From Gammaproteobacteria bacterium (GTDB lineage Bacteria; Pseudomonadota; Gammaproteobacteria; Pseudomonadales; Azotimanducaceae_A): a stretch of DNA of 64,000 nucleotides. The position numbers and the translations under genes were made by a program. Below the pieces are notes generated by a model. That model ran no database searches. It worked only from the letters and a program-made list of their open reading frames with translations, and had not been told where the DNA came from. This document shows positions 51,837-61,684 of this stretch, piece by piece. The stretch covers positions 34,007 through 98,006 of the forward strand of contig DUAT01000012.1 of the NCBI GenBank assembly GCA_012960755.1, in the 5' to 3' direction. The first letter of the stretch is position 1. Each line of letters begins with the position of its first letter.

Positions 51837-52496
51837 AAAAGTCGCTATTTCCGACAGCGTCTTCTTGCCAATATCCGGTACCCTGGCGCCTCCCTCCGGG
51901 TAACCCACAACGAGCAATAGAAAGGGGCGCTCTGACCTGGGGCGACCCAGAATCCTGTTAAGAAATCCCATTGGACTTGGCGTATGAGTCAGGCTCGCCA
52001 GCCCGGCATTGTGGATGGCGGCAATCAGTAACCCGGTCGCAATGCCTACCGATTCGGTGGCGTAGTAGTGTTTGACCCGACTGCCATCTGGTAATACCCC
52101 ATAACGCTGTTGAAAAATCGCGATCAGGTAAGGCGCAGTCTCCAGGAAAGGCTTGTCTGCATCAGTGCCTAATGGGGCCAGGGCTGCGAGCCACTCTTTC
52201 GGCGCTTTATGCTCATAAAACGCCTTCTCTTCCTTTTCTGCAGCAACGCGAATCTGGCGCTTCAGCGCTTTGTCTTCAACAACCACAAACTGCCAGGGCT
52301 GCATATTGGCACCACTGACTGCACTACCTGCGGTCAACAAACACTGCTCGATAATTCGTCTTGGAACCATTCGATTAGAGAACTCGCGCACGGTTCTTCG
52401 GCGTCGCATTGCGTTGTAAAACGCGTCCGCACGCAGTAGCATCTCTGCCTCATCGAACGTCTTAAAATCAAGATTAATAAATGCTTTCGTGGTCAC
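51831..52496 (-). CDS. Nitroreductase-family flavoprotein
   Basis: This 221-residue protein shows the FMN-binding pattern of nitroreductases: [14 protein letters not shown] near the N-terminus, [20 protein letters not shown] (about residue 75), and [16 protein letters not shown] near the end. The iodotyrosine deiodinase/BluB-like subgroup is close, but the exact reaction is unknown. It overlaps prc by six bases at its 3' end. Confidence 0.85.
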   Translation of the reverse strand: MTTKAFINLDFKTFDEAEMLLRADAFYNAMRRRRTVREFSNRMVPRRIIEQCLLTAGSAVSGANMQPWQFVVVEDKALKRQIRVAAEKEEKAFYEHKAPKEWLAALAPLGTDADKPFLETAPYLIAIFQQRYGVLPDGSRVKHYYATESVGIATGLLIAAIHNAGLASLTHTPSPMGFLNRILGRPRSERPFLLLVVGYPEGGARVPDIGKKTLSEIATFL

Positions 52497-52603
52497 ATAC
52501 TCCTCTTCTTGAACGATTCGTTCACAGCCGCCAAGCTAGCCTTGATTGCCTTTGTGATACTCCAGTAAAGGACAGCAAGGACAACAACGGAGTCTGCGAG
52601 ACG

Positions 52604-52876
52604 TTATTTAAGCAGCGGATGTTCAGCAGGTAGCTGTTTTGATACCCACAGTGCGAGTTTATGCGCCATGGCTTTTTGGGATACGTCCATTTTCGCCAAT
52701 GGCTGGATGAGTTTATCGTGCACCAGCAGGCGATAAATATACTCAACCTTTTCATGGGCAGAATCAGTCGGTTCGAACTCAACCACACCGCGTTTTTCAC
52801 CGTAGTCCATGCCCAGGCGAATAGCCTCCTTCAGTAATTCAGCCTCATTTGCCAGTTTCTTTTTTTTCTTCGCCAC
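52604..52876 (-). CDS. Small lysine-rich protein, DUF5062-like
   Basis: This protein of about 90 residues starts at GTG 52876, five bases after a strong AGGGGGT; the ATG at 52915 lacks such a site. It begins with a lysine run (AKKKKKLANEAELLKEAIRLG) and continues as helices. It resembles the small DUF5062 family known from Vibrio and relatives; I hold this name loosely. Function is unknown. Confidence 0.65.
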   Translation of the reverse strand: MAKKKKKLANEAELLKEAIRLGMDYGEKRGVVEFEPTDSAHEKVEYIYRLLVHDKLIQPLAKMDVSQKAMAHKLALWVSKQLPAEHPLLK

Positions 52877-52938
52877 GATGACCCCCTGCACATGCCACGA
52901 TCTTAGACTACCCACCCTATGGACATCAAATGCACCCT

Positions 52939-53691
52939 TTACTGGTTCGCCATGTCTTTCTCAACATGATCGAAAGCATTCTGGATTTCTTTGAATTTCT
53001 CTTCTGCACCGGCTGCCAGTTCCGGCGCCATACCCTTCGACTGGATACGGTCAGGATGATATTCCATTGCAAGCTTGCGATACTTTTTCTTGATATCTTT
53101 CAGCGCATCGCCGCGTTTAGCGCCCAGAATGGCGTAGTAGCGATTAATATCTTCCGGGACTCCAACGAATCGGCTCTTTAACTGCTGATAACGATCTTCC
53201 AGCCGGAAGATTCTGACCGCTATCATAATCATATCTTCTTCAATGTCCTGTATTTCGCCATCGGCGTAAGCCACGACCAGTAACAGATCAATGACGGAGG
53301 CGCTGACCTCCTTCGACCTGCCGAACTCATCATAAAACTGTTGTGCAAAGTCTTCGAATCTATCATCAGAATCTTTTGCAGCATTGAAAACCTCAACGGC
53401 AAATTGTCGGGCCTTGGGTGAAAGCCTCAGATTGTGCCGCATGACATGGTCTATCACATCGATCTCGTGTTGAGTCACCCGACCGTCTGCCTTTGCTAAT
53501 TTAGCCAGCATGGAAAATGTCGCAATAAAGTAGATACTCTGTTTGTTTTCCAGCGAGCTAAACAAACCGCTACCGACGGATTCATCCCCGTCGAAGGCGT
53601 GATGACCTGCCATGGCACCTAACACCGCACCAATAGGTCCACCAAGCACAAAGCCAAGGCCGCCTCCAAGTATTTTCCCCATCCAGCTCAC
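52939..53691 (-). CDS. djlA: DjlA-like membrane co-chaperone (TerB and J domains)
   Basis: This 250-residue protein starts with a glycine-zipper membrane helix ([21 protein letters not shown]). A TerB-like helical domain (about 55-160; [11 protein letters not shown] form, [16 protein letters not shown]) follows, and a C-terminal J domain with the HPD triad in [12 protein letters not shown] (about 215). This is the DjlA layout: an inner-membrane partner that stimulates DnaK. It overlaps the upstream hydrolase gene by four bases (ATGA). Confidence 0.9.
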   Translation of the reverse strand: MSWMGKILGGGLGFVLGGPIGAVLGAMAGHHAFDGDESVGSGLFSSLENKQSIYFIATFSMLAKLAKADGRVTQHEIDVIDHVMRHNLRLSPKARQFAVEVFNAAKDSDDRFEDFAQQFYDEFGRSKEVSASVIDLLLVVAYADGEIQDIEEDMIMIAVRIFRLEDRYQQLKSRFVGVPEDINRYYAILGAKRGDALKDIKKKYRKLAMEYHPDRIQSKGMAPELAAGAEEKFKEIQNAFDHVEKDMANQ

Positions 53692-54572
53692 TTGGTGTGC
53701 CTCACCCTTTCACAGTGATCCTGCACAATATCTATAAATTCCGGCACCAGGCTTTTAGGGATCGCGTGTCCCATTCCGGGGACCACAATCATGACGCTAC
53801 CAGGGATACTGCTGGCAGTGTCTTCACCGCAAGCGACCGGAATAAGCGGGTCATCTTCGCCGTGGACCACGGTTGTTGGAATTACAATTGTTTTTAACAG
53901 CGCCGTGCGATCACCATTTCGAACCACAGCTGCCATCTGCCGTGCCACCCCTTCCGGATTGTAGTTACGCTCATAGCGATGCCGGGCGATTGCAGTTCGT
54001 TCTTCCAGCGATTCGGGGTATTGGGGGCCACCAACGATAAGCAGCCCTTCTGCGGTCGAGGCAATAATCCCATCGACGCCAGCGGCAGGATCCGGTGTCG
54101 CCATCAGTGAACGTTGCGCCGCTGGTGCAGGCGGTGGGAGACCGGGTTTACCGCTCGATGACATCACAGACATCATTGAGAGCAATCGGTCGGGATACCT
54201 TGCGGCGACCAATTGGACAATCATGCCGCCCATTGAAATGCCCAGGACATGTGCTCGTGTTATATCCAGGGCATCCATCAGACCGATTACATCATCCGCC
54301 ATATCTGTCAGGTCGTAAGCCAGTGCTTCAATCCCTTTACGCACGTTGCTCATATTGGGTTGGCCAGATTCTGTAAATTTTTGCGATAACCCGACATCCC
54401 GATTGTCAAAAATCACAACATGAAGACCACCTGTCACCAGGCCCTGCAGCAGACTGCTGTGCCAGTCAATCATTTGTGTACCCAGCCCCCGTACCAGAAT
54501 CAGCGTTTCATTACCGGGACTACCAAACTGTTCGTATTCGATCGTTATGCCATTCGCAATTGTCTGACTCAT
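53688..54572 (-). CDS. Alpha/beta hydrolase
   Basis: This 294-residue hydrolase has the nucleophile elbow [12 protein letters not shown] (about residue 112), an oxyanion segment [12 protein letters not shown] near 28, the acid in [11 protein letters not shown] (about 238), and the histidine in GMGHAIP (about 268). The catalytic triad is complete. The substrate cannot be inferred. It overlaps djlA and the phosphomannomutase gene by four bases at each end, so the three form one coupled leftward operon. Confidence 0.88.
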   Translation of the reverse strand: MSQTIANGITIEYEQFGSPGNETLILVRGLGTQMIDWHSSLLQGLVTGGLHVVIFDNRDVGLSQKFTESGQPNMSNVRKGIEALAYDLTDMADDVIGLMDALDITRAHVLGISMGGMIVQLVAARYPDRLLSMMSVMSSSGKPGLPPPAPAAQRSLMATPDPAAGVDGIIASTAEGLLIVGGPQYPESLEERTAIARHRYERNYNPEGVARQMAAVVRNGDRTALLKTIVIPTTVVHGEDDPLIPVACGEDTASSIPGSVMIVVPGMGHAIPKSLVPEFIDIVQDHCERVRHTK

Positions 54573-55924
54573 ACTTCCTCCCCGCCCATTCTTTGCAGGA
54601 GGGCTTTCGTTTTACTTGCCATGAGTTCAGCATCACCCCGGGATTCAACATTGAGCCGAACCACCGGTTCGGTATTTGACATTCTGACATTGAAACGCCA
54701 TTGCTCAAACTCCATGCTGAGCCCATCGGTCCGGTCGGTGGACACTGCATCCGAGGTATACTCAGATTCAATCGCTTCAAGAAGCTCAGCAGCGTTTTCG
54801 ATTCTGCGATTGATTTCACCACTGGCGGGGAACGCCAGCATTCTTTCGTCCACCAGTTGCGCCAGGGATTTGTTCCCGGCAGAAATCAGGCCGACCACCA
54901 GCAACCAGGGAACCATGCCACTATCGCAGTAAGAAAAATCCCTGAAATAGTGATGCGCACTCATTTCACCGCCATAGATCGCATCCTCTTTTCTCATGCG
55001 TTCCTTGATAAAAGCATGGCCGGTTTTACTCTGTATCGCCTCACCACCCATGTTGTTAACTATTTCGATGGTGTTCCAGGTTAAACGGGGATCATGGACA
55101 ATGCTGCTCCCCGGTGACTTGGCAAGAAATGCTTCAGCCAACAATCCAACGATGTAATAACCCTCGATAAAACGACCATCGGCATCAAAAAAGAAACACC
55201 GATCGAAATCACCATCCCAGGCGATCCCCAGGTCGGCTTTATGTATTTTTATTGCATCGATAGTCGACGCACGATTCTCTCTGAGTAGGGGGTTAGGTAC
55301 GCCATTGGGAAAATTGCCATCAGCGTCATGGTGAACCTTGATAAACTCCACGGGTAAAAATCGTTCGATTCGGTCTATGACGGCACCGGCGCCGCCATTG
55401 CCCGCATTGGCTACGATTTTCAACGGCTTGAGGGTCGCCACATCAACGTAGGTAAGCAGATGTGCAATGTATGCACTTCGATGGTTGAGTTCAGACAGTT
55501 GACCCCGGGAACCGATATCGGGAAACTGATTTGCCGCAACTAACTGCTCGATCTCCCTGAGACCGGTATCGCCACTAATAGGCCGAGCGCCCTCCCGAAC
55601 CAGTTTCATACCGTTATAGTCTTTGGGATTATGGCTTGCGGTGACAACGATGCCACCGTCCATATCGAAATGATCCGTGGCAAAGTAAATCTCCTCGGTG
55701 CCACACTCGCCAATATGATGGACATCTACCCCACTGTCGAGCAAACCGTTAATCAGGGCGTCACTAATGGAAGGGCTCGACAAACGAATGTCGTGCCCCA
55801 CTACCACCTTGACCGGTTGAACCTGCAATGCGAAGGCTCGCCCTATCCGGTACGCAATGTCTTCGTTGATCTCGTCCGGAATCCGGCCCCGTATGTCGTA
55901 GGCCTTAAAACAACTTATTGCCAC
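54569..55924 (-). CDS. algC: Phosphomannomutase/phosphoglucomutase
   Basis: This 451-residue alpha-D-phosphohexomutase has the catalytic phosphoserine in [16 protein letters not shown] (about 95), the metal-binding loop [13 protein letters not shown] (about 237), the sugar-binding loop [12 protein letters not shown] (about 320) and the phosphate-binding loop [15 protein letters not shown] (about 415). It interconverts mannose or glucose 6- and 1-phosphates for surface polysaccharides. The symbol follows the dual-substrate AlgC/ManB type and is provisional. It leads the operon with the hydrolase and djlA. Confidence 0.9.
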   Translation of the reverse strand: MAISCFKAYDIRGRIPDEINEDIAYRIGRAFALQVQPVKVVVGHDIRLSSPSISDALINGLLDSGVDVHHIGECGTEEIYFATDHFDMDGGIVVTASHNPKDYNGMKLVREGARPISGDTGLREIEQLVAANQFPDIGSRGQLSELNHRSAYIAHLLTYVDVATLKPLKIVANAGNGGAGAVIDRIERFLPVEFIKVHHDADGNFPNGVPNPLLRENRASTIDAIKIHKADLGIAWDGDFDRCFFFDADGRFIEGYYIVGLLAEAFLAKSPGSSIVHDPRLTWNTIEIVNNMGGEAIQSKTGHAFIKERMRKEDAIYGGEMSAHHYFRDFSYCDSGMVPWLLVVGLISAGNKSLAQLVDERMLAFPASGEINRRIENAAELLEAIESEYTSDAVSTDRTDGLSMEFEQWRFNVRMSNTEPVVRLNVESRGDAELMASKTKALLQRMGGEEV

Positions 55925-56006
55925 GAATTTGTCCTTTTGTGAAAAATCGATATTCTACCGAATCTTCACTCCGGATTGGTAAGACTGTGCTCGAAGTCGG
56001 ATTTCT

Positions 56007-56999
56007 TTACAAGACCACAATTGACAATACAGCCGGTAAACCCGAGGCAAGCTGCTTCCACTCTGCGTCGTTACTAACCTGCCAGACATTACCACTGTCA
56101 GAACCAATCAGTACACCGCCGGGACTACCAGGATCGGGAATCAGGCCGTGAAAGTTCTCTGTAGCGGGTGAATGCGCCTCATCACAAAGAGATCGCCAGG
56201 ATTCACCTTCATTTTCGGAACGAAACAGCATGGCCCCGGCGCCGCCTTCGTTTTTGTAGCTGGAAAATGCGGTTGGCGCACTCGCGACTGTCAGCCCAAA
56301 GGGTGGCCGGGAATCAATGCACATGGGGCGTGAATAGCGAGGTGTTATACCTTTCCAGACGTAATTCCAGGAATCCCCCCCATCATCAGAACGAAAAACC
56401 CCGGCATTGCCTTCGATCATTTCTGCAACCCCATCAAGTCGTCCGTAGCCAGTGGAAGCAAACAACACGGCAGGGTTTTGTGGGTGGGCAAACATCATAT
56501 GCAGATCAGGGTTTTCGCCGGGAAGGTTTAACGTCCACGTCTCCCCAGCATCGGTGGAGCGCATGATTCCCCCAACCTCCACACCGACCCACAGATGCGC
56601 TGGATTATCACGGTCAATCACCAGGGCCCTCGCACTTGCCGGTAACGGGGGTGTGACAGGAATACACCATTTATCAGACTCGGGGTTTTGAGCGAATGTG
56701 GTTACCTCTTCCCAGGTTACACCGCCATCTTCACTCCGAAACAATCCTGCCGGTTGCGTCGACGCGTAAAGCACATCATTACTGGCAGCGCGAATTTGCC
56801 AGACCTCACGATCCTCGAGACCAGCCAGCTGCCAGGACTCACCCTCATCGTTGGACACGAATAAACCATTACCCGTCCCTGCGAAAAGACGCCCATCCAG
56901 ATAAACCAGATCACGGACCCTGCGCGTCTCAAGAACGTTCAGGGCCTGACTATTTTCTATGGAAAAAATACCTCTGCTCGTTCCTGCCAGTACTTTCAT
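56007..56999 (-). CDS. Asp-box (BNR) beta-propeller protein
   Basis: This protein of about 330 residues has five Asp-box repeats of the SxDxGxxW type: SNDEGESW, SEDGGVTW, STDAGETW, SDDGGDSW and SENEGESW, spaced as in sialidase-like or Vps10/YCF48-like propellers. It has no signal peptide and no sialidase RIP motif, so enzyme activity is doubtful. ATG 56999 is better spaced from GGAG than 57005. It is the gene downstream of the broken PQQ dehydrogenase and reads the same way. Confidence 0.8.
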   Translation of the reverse strand: MKVLAGTSRGIFSIENSQALNVLETRRVRDLVYLDGRLFAGTGNGLFVSNDEGESWQLAGLEDREVWQIRAASNDVLYASTQPAGLFRSEDGGVTWEEVTTFAQNPESDKWCIPVTPPLPASARALVIDRDNPAHLWVGVEVGGIMRSTDAGETWTLNLPGENPDLHMMFAHPQNPAVLFASTGYGRLDGVAEMIEGNAGVFRSDDGGDSWNYVWKGITPRYSRPMCIDSRPPFGLTVASAPTAFSSYKNEGGAGAMLFRSENEGESWRSLCDEAHSPATENFHGLIPDPGSPGGVLIGSDSGNVWQVSNDAEWKQLASGLPAVLSIVVL

Positions 57000-57103
57000 C
57001 AGCATGATCTCCTTTATTCCCCAGAGTCTAGCCCAGTTTGCTCACTCAGGCATCATTTTGGACACTGAGGTGCAGAACATTAAGGAACGGTATGCATTCC
57101 ACC

Positions 57104-57580
57104 CTAAAGTGCAAAAACCATCAACTGGTCACCTTTTGGCGTGCCCAACCCGCCATGACCGCCAACCGCAATAGCGATGTATTGCTTGCCATTAAACACA
57201 TAGCTCATGGGTATCGCATTGGCCGAGGTAGGCAGGCGGTATTTCCAGATCTCCTCGCCGGTACTCGTCTTGTACGCTCTGAAATAGAAATCAATACTGG
57301 CACCAACAAAAATCAGTCCGCTGGCCGTGGTCATTGGCCCACCAAGATTGGGTACGCCCCATTCGAAATTTGGCACAATTGCGGGTGCAACGTCTTCGAT
57401 AGTTCCAAACGGTTTATTCCAAAGTACCTTGCCGCTGTTCAAGTCAACCGCCGCTATCTTGCCCCAGGGCGGTCGAGTGCAGGGTAAACCGAGTTCAGAC
57501 AGGAAAATCCGCCGGGCCATGCCATAAGGTGTGCCACGCATTGCAGTTAATTGCCACCCATCCATCTCTTTGCTTGCCAC
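57104..57580 (-). pseudogene. PQQ dehydrogenase, C-terminal fragment
   Basis: This third fragment covers the last propeller blades of a PQQ-dependent dehydrogenase, with LTAMRGTPYGMARRIFL, EWGVPNLGGPMTTASGLIFV and VGGHGGLGTPKGDQL. In the same frame, upstream codons read RDEFNRVVASKEMDGW and join the middle fragment if one base is inserted near 57598-57602 (CCAGGGATG should read CC-AAGGGATG or similar). It has no start site of its own. Confidence 0.75.
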
Positions 57581-58611
57581 TACCCGGTTGAACTCATCCC
57601 TGGCAACAACTTTATGAGCCCCGGCGTATCCATAAGATTCATCACCGCAATCTGCCGGGATTCATCCAGGGCAACGCCTCCCCAGTTAACGCCACCCGCC
57701 CATCCCGGATACTCGATCGTACCGCCAATCGACGGTGGCGTAAAAATACCTTCCGAACGGTAGGTACTGAGGATCTCCTCGCAACCCATCTTGTCAAAGA
57801 TGGCAATACCAAATGCGTCTTCAGGTCCCAGGGCCCTTTGGTCTCCAACGATGATCGACGAGAAAGGCTGGGTTGGGTGTGCCAGTTCGCCGGGGACGTC
57901 ACTGGCCGGAACTGGCCGTTCCTCGATTTCATACAGTGATTCACCGGTTTCGCGATTAAATGCGTACAACATGCCGGTTTTGGTAACAATGACTACTACC
58001 GGTATTTGCCTGTCTCCCCGGCGGATCATCATGAGACTGGGCTCCGCCGGAACATCGTAATCCCAGATATCGTGATGAACTAACTGCTGATGCCAGATAA
58101 CCTTGCCTGTATTGGAATCCAGGGCGACGATGGAGTTGGCATAGTCATTTCTGCCATGTCTTTCACCACCATAAAAATCAGGGCTCGGGGAGGATGTCGG
58201 CACAAAAACCAGCTGTCGCTCCGGATCGACCGAGATAGGCGCCCAGGCATTGGCTGCACCCGTAATCCTGGCGCTTGTTGATGGCCAGGTTTCAAAAGCC
58301 GGATCGGCTGATGAACGCGGAATAGGATCCCATGACCACAACAAACGACCAGTGACGGGATCCAGGGCGCGAACGATTCCCTGTTCCAGTTCAACGCCTC
58401 CATTGTCGCCAATAGCAGAACCAACAATGATTCGATCTGGTAAAACGGCCACAGGCGATGTCACGCCGTCATCCCCTGGTCGTAAGTTATCAATACCCAC
58501 TGTCAGATCTAAAACGCCCTTGTTCGAGAAATTACGGCAGGGTTGCCCGGTTTCAGCGTTAATGGCATGAAGTGCGCCATATGGGTACCTATGAATACAC
58601 GGTCCGGGCAC
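57580..58611 (-). pseudogene. PQQ dehydrogenase, middle fragment
   Basis: This is the central part of a quinoprotein glucose/alcohol dehydrogenase: HAINAETGQPCRNF, LLWSWDPIPRSS, HHDIWDYDVPAEPSL and a long WAGGVNWGGVALDESRQ. It continues the N-terminal fragment after a one-base loss near 58585-58600; before that, its frame is nonsense (CIHRYPYG). It ends early at SSTG where a second one-base loss breaks the frame. The whole gene, 57104-58988, would code about 629 residues, the normal size. Confidence 0.78.
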
Positions 58612-58988
58612 TGTTTGTCTTCACCGTGCCATAAAGCGACTCCCCGCGAGGCACTTTCCGAATAACCCAGGTCTCGATCTATCTTTGCATCAAAGCGCCA
58701 GATTTCTTTTCCGTTGGCCGCGTTTATCGCCATCACCTGGTTGTCGCTGGTGCTGACAAATAGCATGCCTTGCCAATAGGCCGGTGTGGCCTGGAAGGAG
58801 TGCGCCTTACCTTTGAATCCCGCATTAAAATCACCGGTTCGATAACTGAAAGCCAATTTGAGCTGCGATATGTTATCGGAAGTAATCTGGGTGAATTGAT
58901 AATGCTGACTACCATCTTCTGCTGCTGCCATCAGGTAGGAGCAAAGAGACAATACAAGAAGAGCTGTTAGTCTGAAAAATGAATTCAT
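58509..58988 (-). pseudogene. PQQ dehydrogenase, N-terminal fragment
   Basis: This fragment has a signal peptide (ALLVLSLCSYLMAAAED) and the first propeller blades, ITSDNISQLKLAFSYRTGD, AINAANGKEIWRFDAKID and CPDRVFIGTH. The frame goes wrong after GTHMAHF; a one-base insertion gives a smooth passage to LHAINAETG in the middle fragment. A periplasmic sugar or alcohol dehydrogenase was encoded here. It lies ahead of the propeller gene at 56007. Confidence 0.78.
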
Positions 58989-59085
58989 TAGTGTTTATCC
59001 AGCGTATTTTCAAGAAGATCAAAATCTACACTCAATCTTCGATTGGGCTAGGACAGATATTACCCAAAAGTTAACCGCGCCAACA

Positions 59086-59112
59086 TTGCCATGACTTTAA
59101 ACAGTATATAAT
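59086..59112 (+). promoter_or_regulatory. Candidate promoter for the channel-like RCK gene
   Basis: TTGCCA (59086-59091) and a perfect TATAAT (59107-59112) are separated by 15 bases, slightly short. They lie 31 bases before the GTG start at 59143. Confidence 0.5.
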
Positions 59113-59142
59113 AACGCCCTCTTTTGTTGATACAGGAACAAC

Positions 59143-60384
59143 GTGGCACCCGAACAGTTGAGTTCACGAAATCTAAGCTGGCACTGGCCAGCGGCATTCG
59201 CAATTTTTGCCTGTGCACTCATAGGCTTCTCATCCGGGGTTTCACTGACAGAACGACCCGAAGTAATCACCTCATCCATGTTGACCAAGGCATATTACAG
59301 CCTCGGGTTATTTGTCATTGGCGGATTGGACATCGGCGTACCTGTAGGAGGACCTGTATTCGGTCGGATTCTATTATGGGTTGCCTACTTTGGTGCACCC
59401 TTATTGACCGCATCTGCTGTTATTGAAGCGGTGCTGAATGTGATGGAACCTCACCGCTGGAAATTACGACGACTAAGAAACCATATCGTTATCGTTGGTT
59501 CTGGTGATATGACTATCAGCTATCTTCGTGTACTCCGGGAACAGGGTAACACTACCCCCGTGATTGTCGTTGATGAGAAGGTTGACGCTGTTCGTGAACT
59601 CGAACTGTCGGCGTCCTTCAACGTCACTGTCGTCGTGGGTGACGTTACACATGACTTCCTGCTTAAGGAACTGAGACTAAAGCGCGCCTTAAGAGTTCTG
59701 TTATTGGGGGAAGACAATTTCCTTGCCTATGAGGCTGCCAGTAAAATCTTACGCCTGTTCCCGCACCTTGAATCACGAATTATCATCCACAGTTCCAGCC
59801 TCCGATTTCTAAGGGCCATGCAGGATACTAAAATCGCGCAGCAGTCCATCAGCTTTAACTCATACAATTTGGCCGCCAAGGGTCTGGTCCGTGAAACCCT
59901 GACGGATCATTTCAGCCGCACAAAGGGGAAGGATGTAGTGGTCCTGGCTGGTTTTGGTTTGTTCGGCCAGACAATTTTGGAAGAATTGCAAAGCGTCGCC
60001 AGGGATGAGATAGAAGTCGTCGGTATTATCGACCTGGATGCCAACCGACGAATTGAAGTCGTTGATGAGCAACAGTCTATCGAGTCCAAATACAACCGGG
60101 GAGTACTCCAGGGAGACATATCCAACCCCGAGGTCTGGCGCAATCTTCGCCATCAAATAGACCTGTCGCGAGGAGAACCGGTAATTATCCTGGGTACCGG
60201 CGATGCGGCAAACAATTTACGTACCGCTTTGTGGATCCGACAAAAACACCCTAACGCGCTGGTCTTTGCCCGAACAAAGGATGTGTCACATTTTGCCCAG
60301 GAAGTAGGCAGGGAACACGATATCAATACTATTAGCATTACCCAGCTGGTAGAAGACAATATTCCGCTGGACTGGTTGGATTAG
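59143..60384 (+). CDS. Channel-like membrane protein with two RCK/TrkA-N domains
   Basis: This 413-residue protein starts at GTG 59143 after AGGAAC. It has a membrane helix (residues 13-35) and a pore-like segment that reads GGLDIGVPVGGP where potassium channels have TVGYGD. A second helix (about 80-100) follows. Two Rossmann-type NAD-binding domains come next, with IVIVGSGDMTISYL (about 111) and VVVLAGFGLFGQTIL (about 267). The build is that of a two-helix channel with tandem RCK gates, but the filter is not the potassium type, so conduction is uncertain. It converges with the DUF385 gene by four bases. Confidence 0.8.
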   Translation: MAPEQLSSRNLSWHWPAAFAIFACALIGFSSGVSLTERPEVITSSMLTKAYYSLGLFVIGGLDIGVPVGGPVFGRILLWVAYFGAPLLTASAVIEAVLNVMEPHRWKLRRLRNHIVIVGSGDMTISYLRVLREQGNTTPVIVVDEKVDAVRELELSASFNVTVVVGDVTHDFLLKELRLKRALRVLLLGEDNFLAYEAASKILRLFPHLESRIIIHSSSLRFLRAMQDTKIAQQSISFNSYNLAAKGLVRETLTDHFSRTKGKDVVVLAGFGLFGQTILEELQSVARDEIEVVGIIDLDANRRIEVVDEQQSIESKYNRGVLQGDISNPEVWRNLRHQIDLSRGEPVIILGTGDAANNLRTALWIRQKHPNALVFARTKDVSHFAQEVGREHDINTISITQLVEDNIPLDWLD

Positions 60385-60860
60385 GGAGCCTCCCCCAGGT
60401 CAACTCGCCTCAGTCGAACCAGGGGAATCAGCCTGCGGGTTTTGTTCTGGTACTCAACATATCTGGGCTGCTTTGTCACAACCCGTCGCCAGATAACTTC
60501 TCTTTCGGCAGCCTCGACCCTGGTTGCCTCAACTGAAAATTTATCTGCACCAATCTGAACAGAAGCGAGGGGCGCCGATTCGAGGTTGAACAACCATGCC
60601 GGGTTGCTGTGTAGATTGCCGTTTGAGGCGACCATGATATAGCACGTATCAAATACAAAATAAGGCATAGGCGTCGTTCGTGGCTTTTGGGATCGTCGCC
60701 CGGTAGTTTGCAGCAACAATATATCCAAGCCATCCAGGCGCGCACCAATCCTGCCGTTTGTCGACCGGTAGAGCCAGGTATGCACTCTTGATATTCGCAG
60801 CATATTCTGCCTGCCGGGAACGTATCGGATGTAGTTGGTATAGGGTTTTTCAGCTGCCAT
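60381..60860 (-). CDS. Nitroreductase-like DUF385 (Ddn-type) protein
   Basis: This 159-residue protein shows the split-barrel Ddn/DUF385 pattern: VHTWLYRSTNGRIGARLDG, LLLQTTGRRSQKPRTTPMPY and ASNGNLHSNPAWLFNL. In actinobacteria such proteins use deazaflavin F420; proteobacterial members may bind another flavin. It lies 8 bases after xni in the same direction. An internal start at MLRISRVH is possible. Confidence 0.85.
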   Translation of the reverse strand: MAAEKPYTNYIRYVPGRQNMLRISRVHTWLYRSTNGRIGARLDGLDILLLQTTGRRSQKPRTTPMPYFVFDTCYIMVASNGNLHSNPAWLFNLESAPLASVQIGADKFSVEATRVEAAEREVIWRRVVTKQPRYVEYQNKTRRLIPLVRLRRVDLGEAP

Positions 60861-60868
60861 CGATGCCG

Positions 60869-61630
60869 TTATCTCGACAGCCGCAAAGATTTCAGATTGA
60901 TACCTAACTCAACATCGGTTTTTAACGTCACAAGCTGTTTGCAGCGCTGTACCAGATCCACGTTGTTCTGGACACGTATGGCAGAACTCTCTGGTTGATT
61001 ATCCTTGAGAATATTTTCCAACGAACCATATCGATGCAGGAGGGAAGCGGCTGTCTTCTTGCCCACCTTTGGAACACCTTTGATGTTGTTGCTCGCATCT
61101 CCTGCCATGGCCCAGTAGTCAGTCAGTTGATTGATTTCCACCTCGTACTTTCGACGCACCTCTGATTCCGTTATTTGCTTGTGTTCAAAGTGATTAAATA
61201 CCATGACATGATCAGATAGCAGTTGCAGGAACGACTTGTCTGTGGACAGGATTATCGCTTCAGCATCACTGTGTCCAACAACGAAGGCGATGGTGGCAAT
61301 AACATCATCGGCTTCATAGCTTGGTGTGGTTATACTGCGCAAACCCAACTCCTGAAAAGCTGACTCAAACATGGCCAGATTGTCCAACAACAATGCAGGT
61401 GTGGGTTTACGGCCAAGTTTGTAACTGTCGTAGAGCAGATGGCGCCAGGTTGTCTCGTGACTGTCGAACACGACACAAACGTGACTGGGTACATGCTGCC
61501 TAAGAGCCCGGGCCACAGATCTCGCGGAGGATCGAATCACTTCATCAATTTCCTGACTGTCATCGGGTCTTGCTTCGAAGATCCTTCGAATCAGGTTAAA
61601 AGCATCGATTAGTAAGACACGAGTCTTCAC
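60869..61630 (-). CDS. xni: Flap endonuclease-like 5'-3' exonuclease Xni
   Basis: This 253-residue protein has the 5'-nuclease fold of the Pol I N-terminal domain without a polymerase: LLIDAFNLIRRIFE (first acidic site), VCVVFDSHETTWRH, SYEADDVIATIA (about 115-126, catalytic aspartates), STDKSFLQLL, and the helix-hairpin-helix AGDASNNIKGVPKVGKKTA (about 185). Length and lack of the polymerase domain match Xni (ExoIX). The third acidic patch looks complete. Confidence 0.88.
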   Translation of the reverse strand: MKTRVLLIDAFNLIRRIFEARPDDSQEIDEVIRSSARSVARALRQHVPSHVCVVFDSHETTWRHLLYDSYKLGRKPTPALLLDNLAMFESAFQELGLRSITTPSYEADDVIATIAFVVGHSDAEAIILSTDKSFLQLLSDHVMVFNHFEHKQITESEVRRKYEVEINQLTDYWAMAGDASNNIKGVPKVGKKTAASLLHRYGSLENILKDNQPESSAIRVQNNVDLVQRCKQLVTLKTDVELGINLKSLRLSR

Positions 61631-61684
61631 GGCTATGTACTAGGAGGCTGACCGAGATTAGAAACCGTAGCGAGGGGAAGCTGT

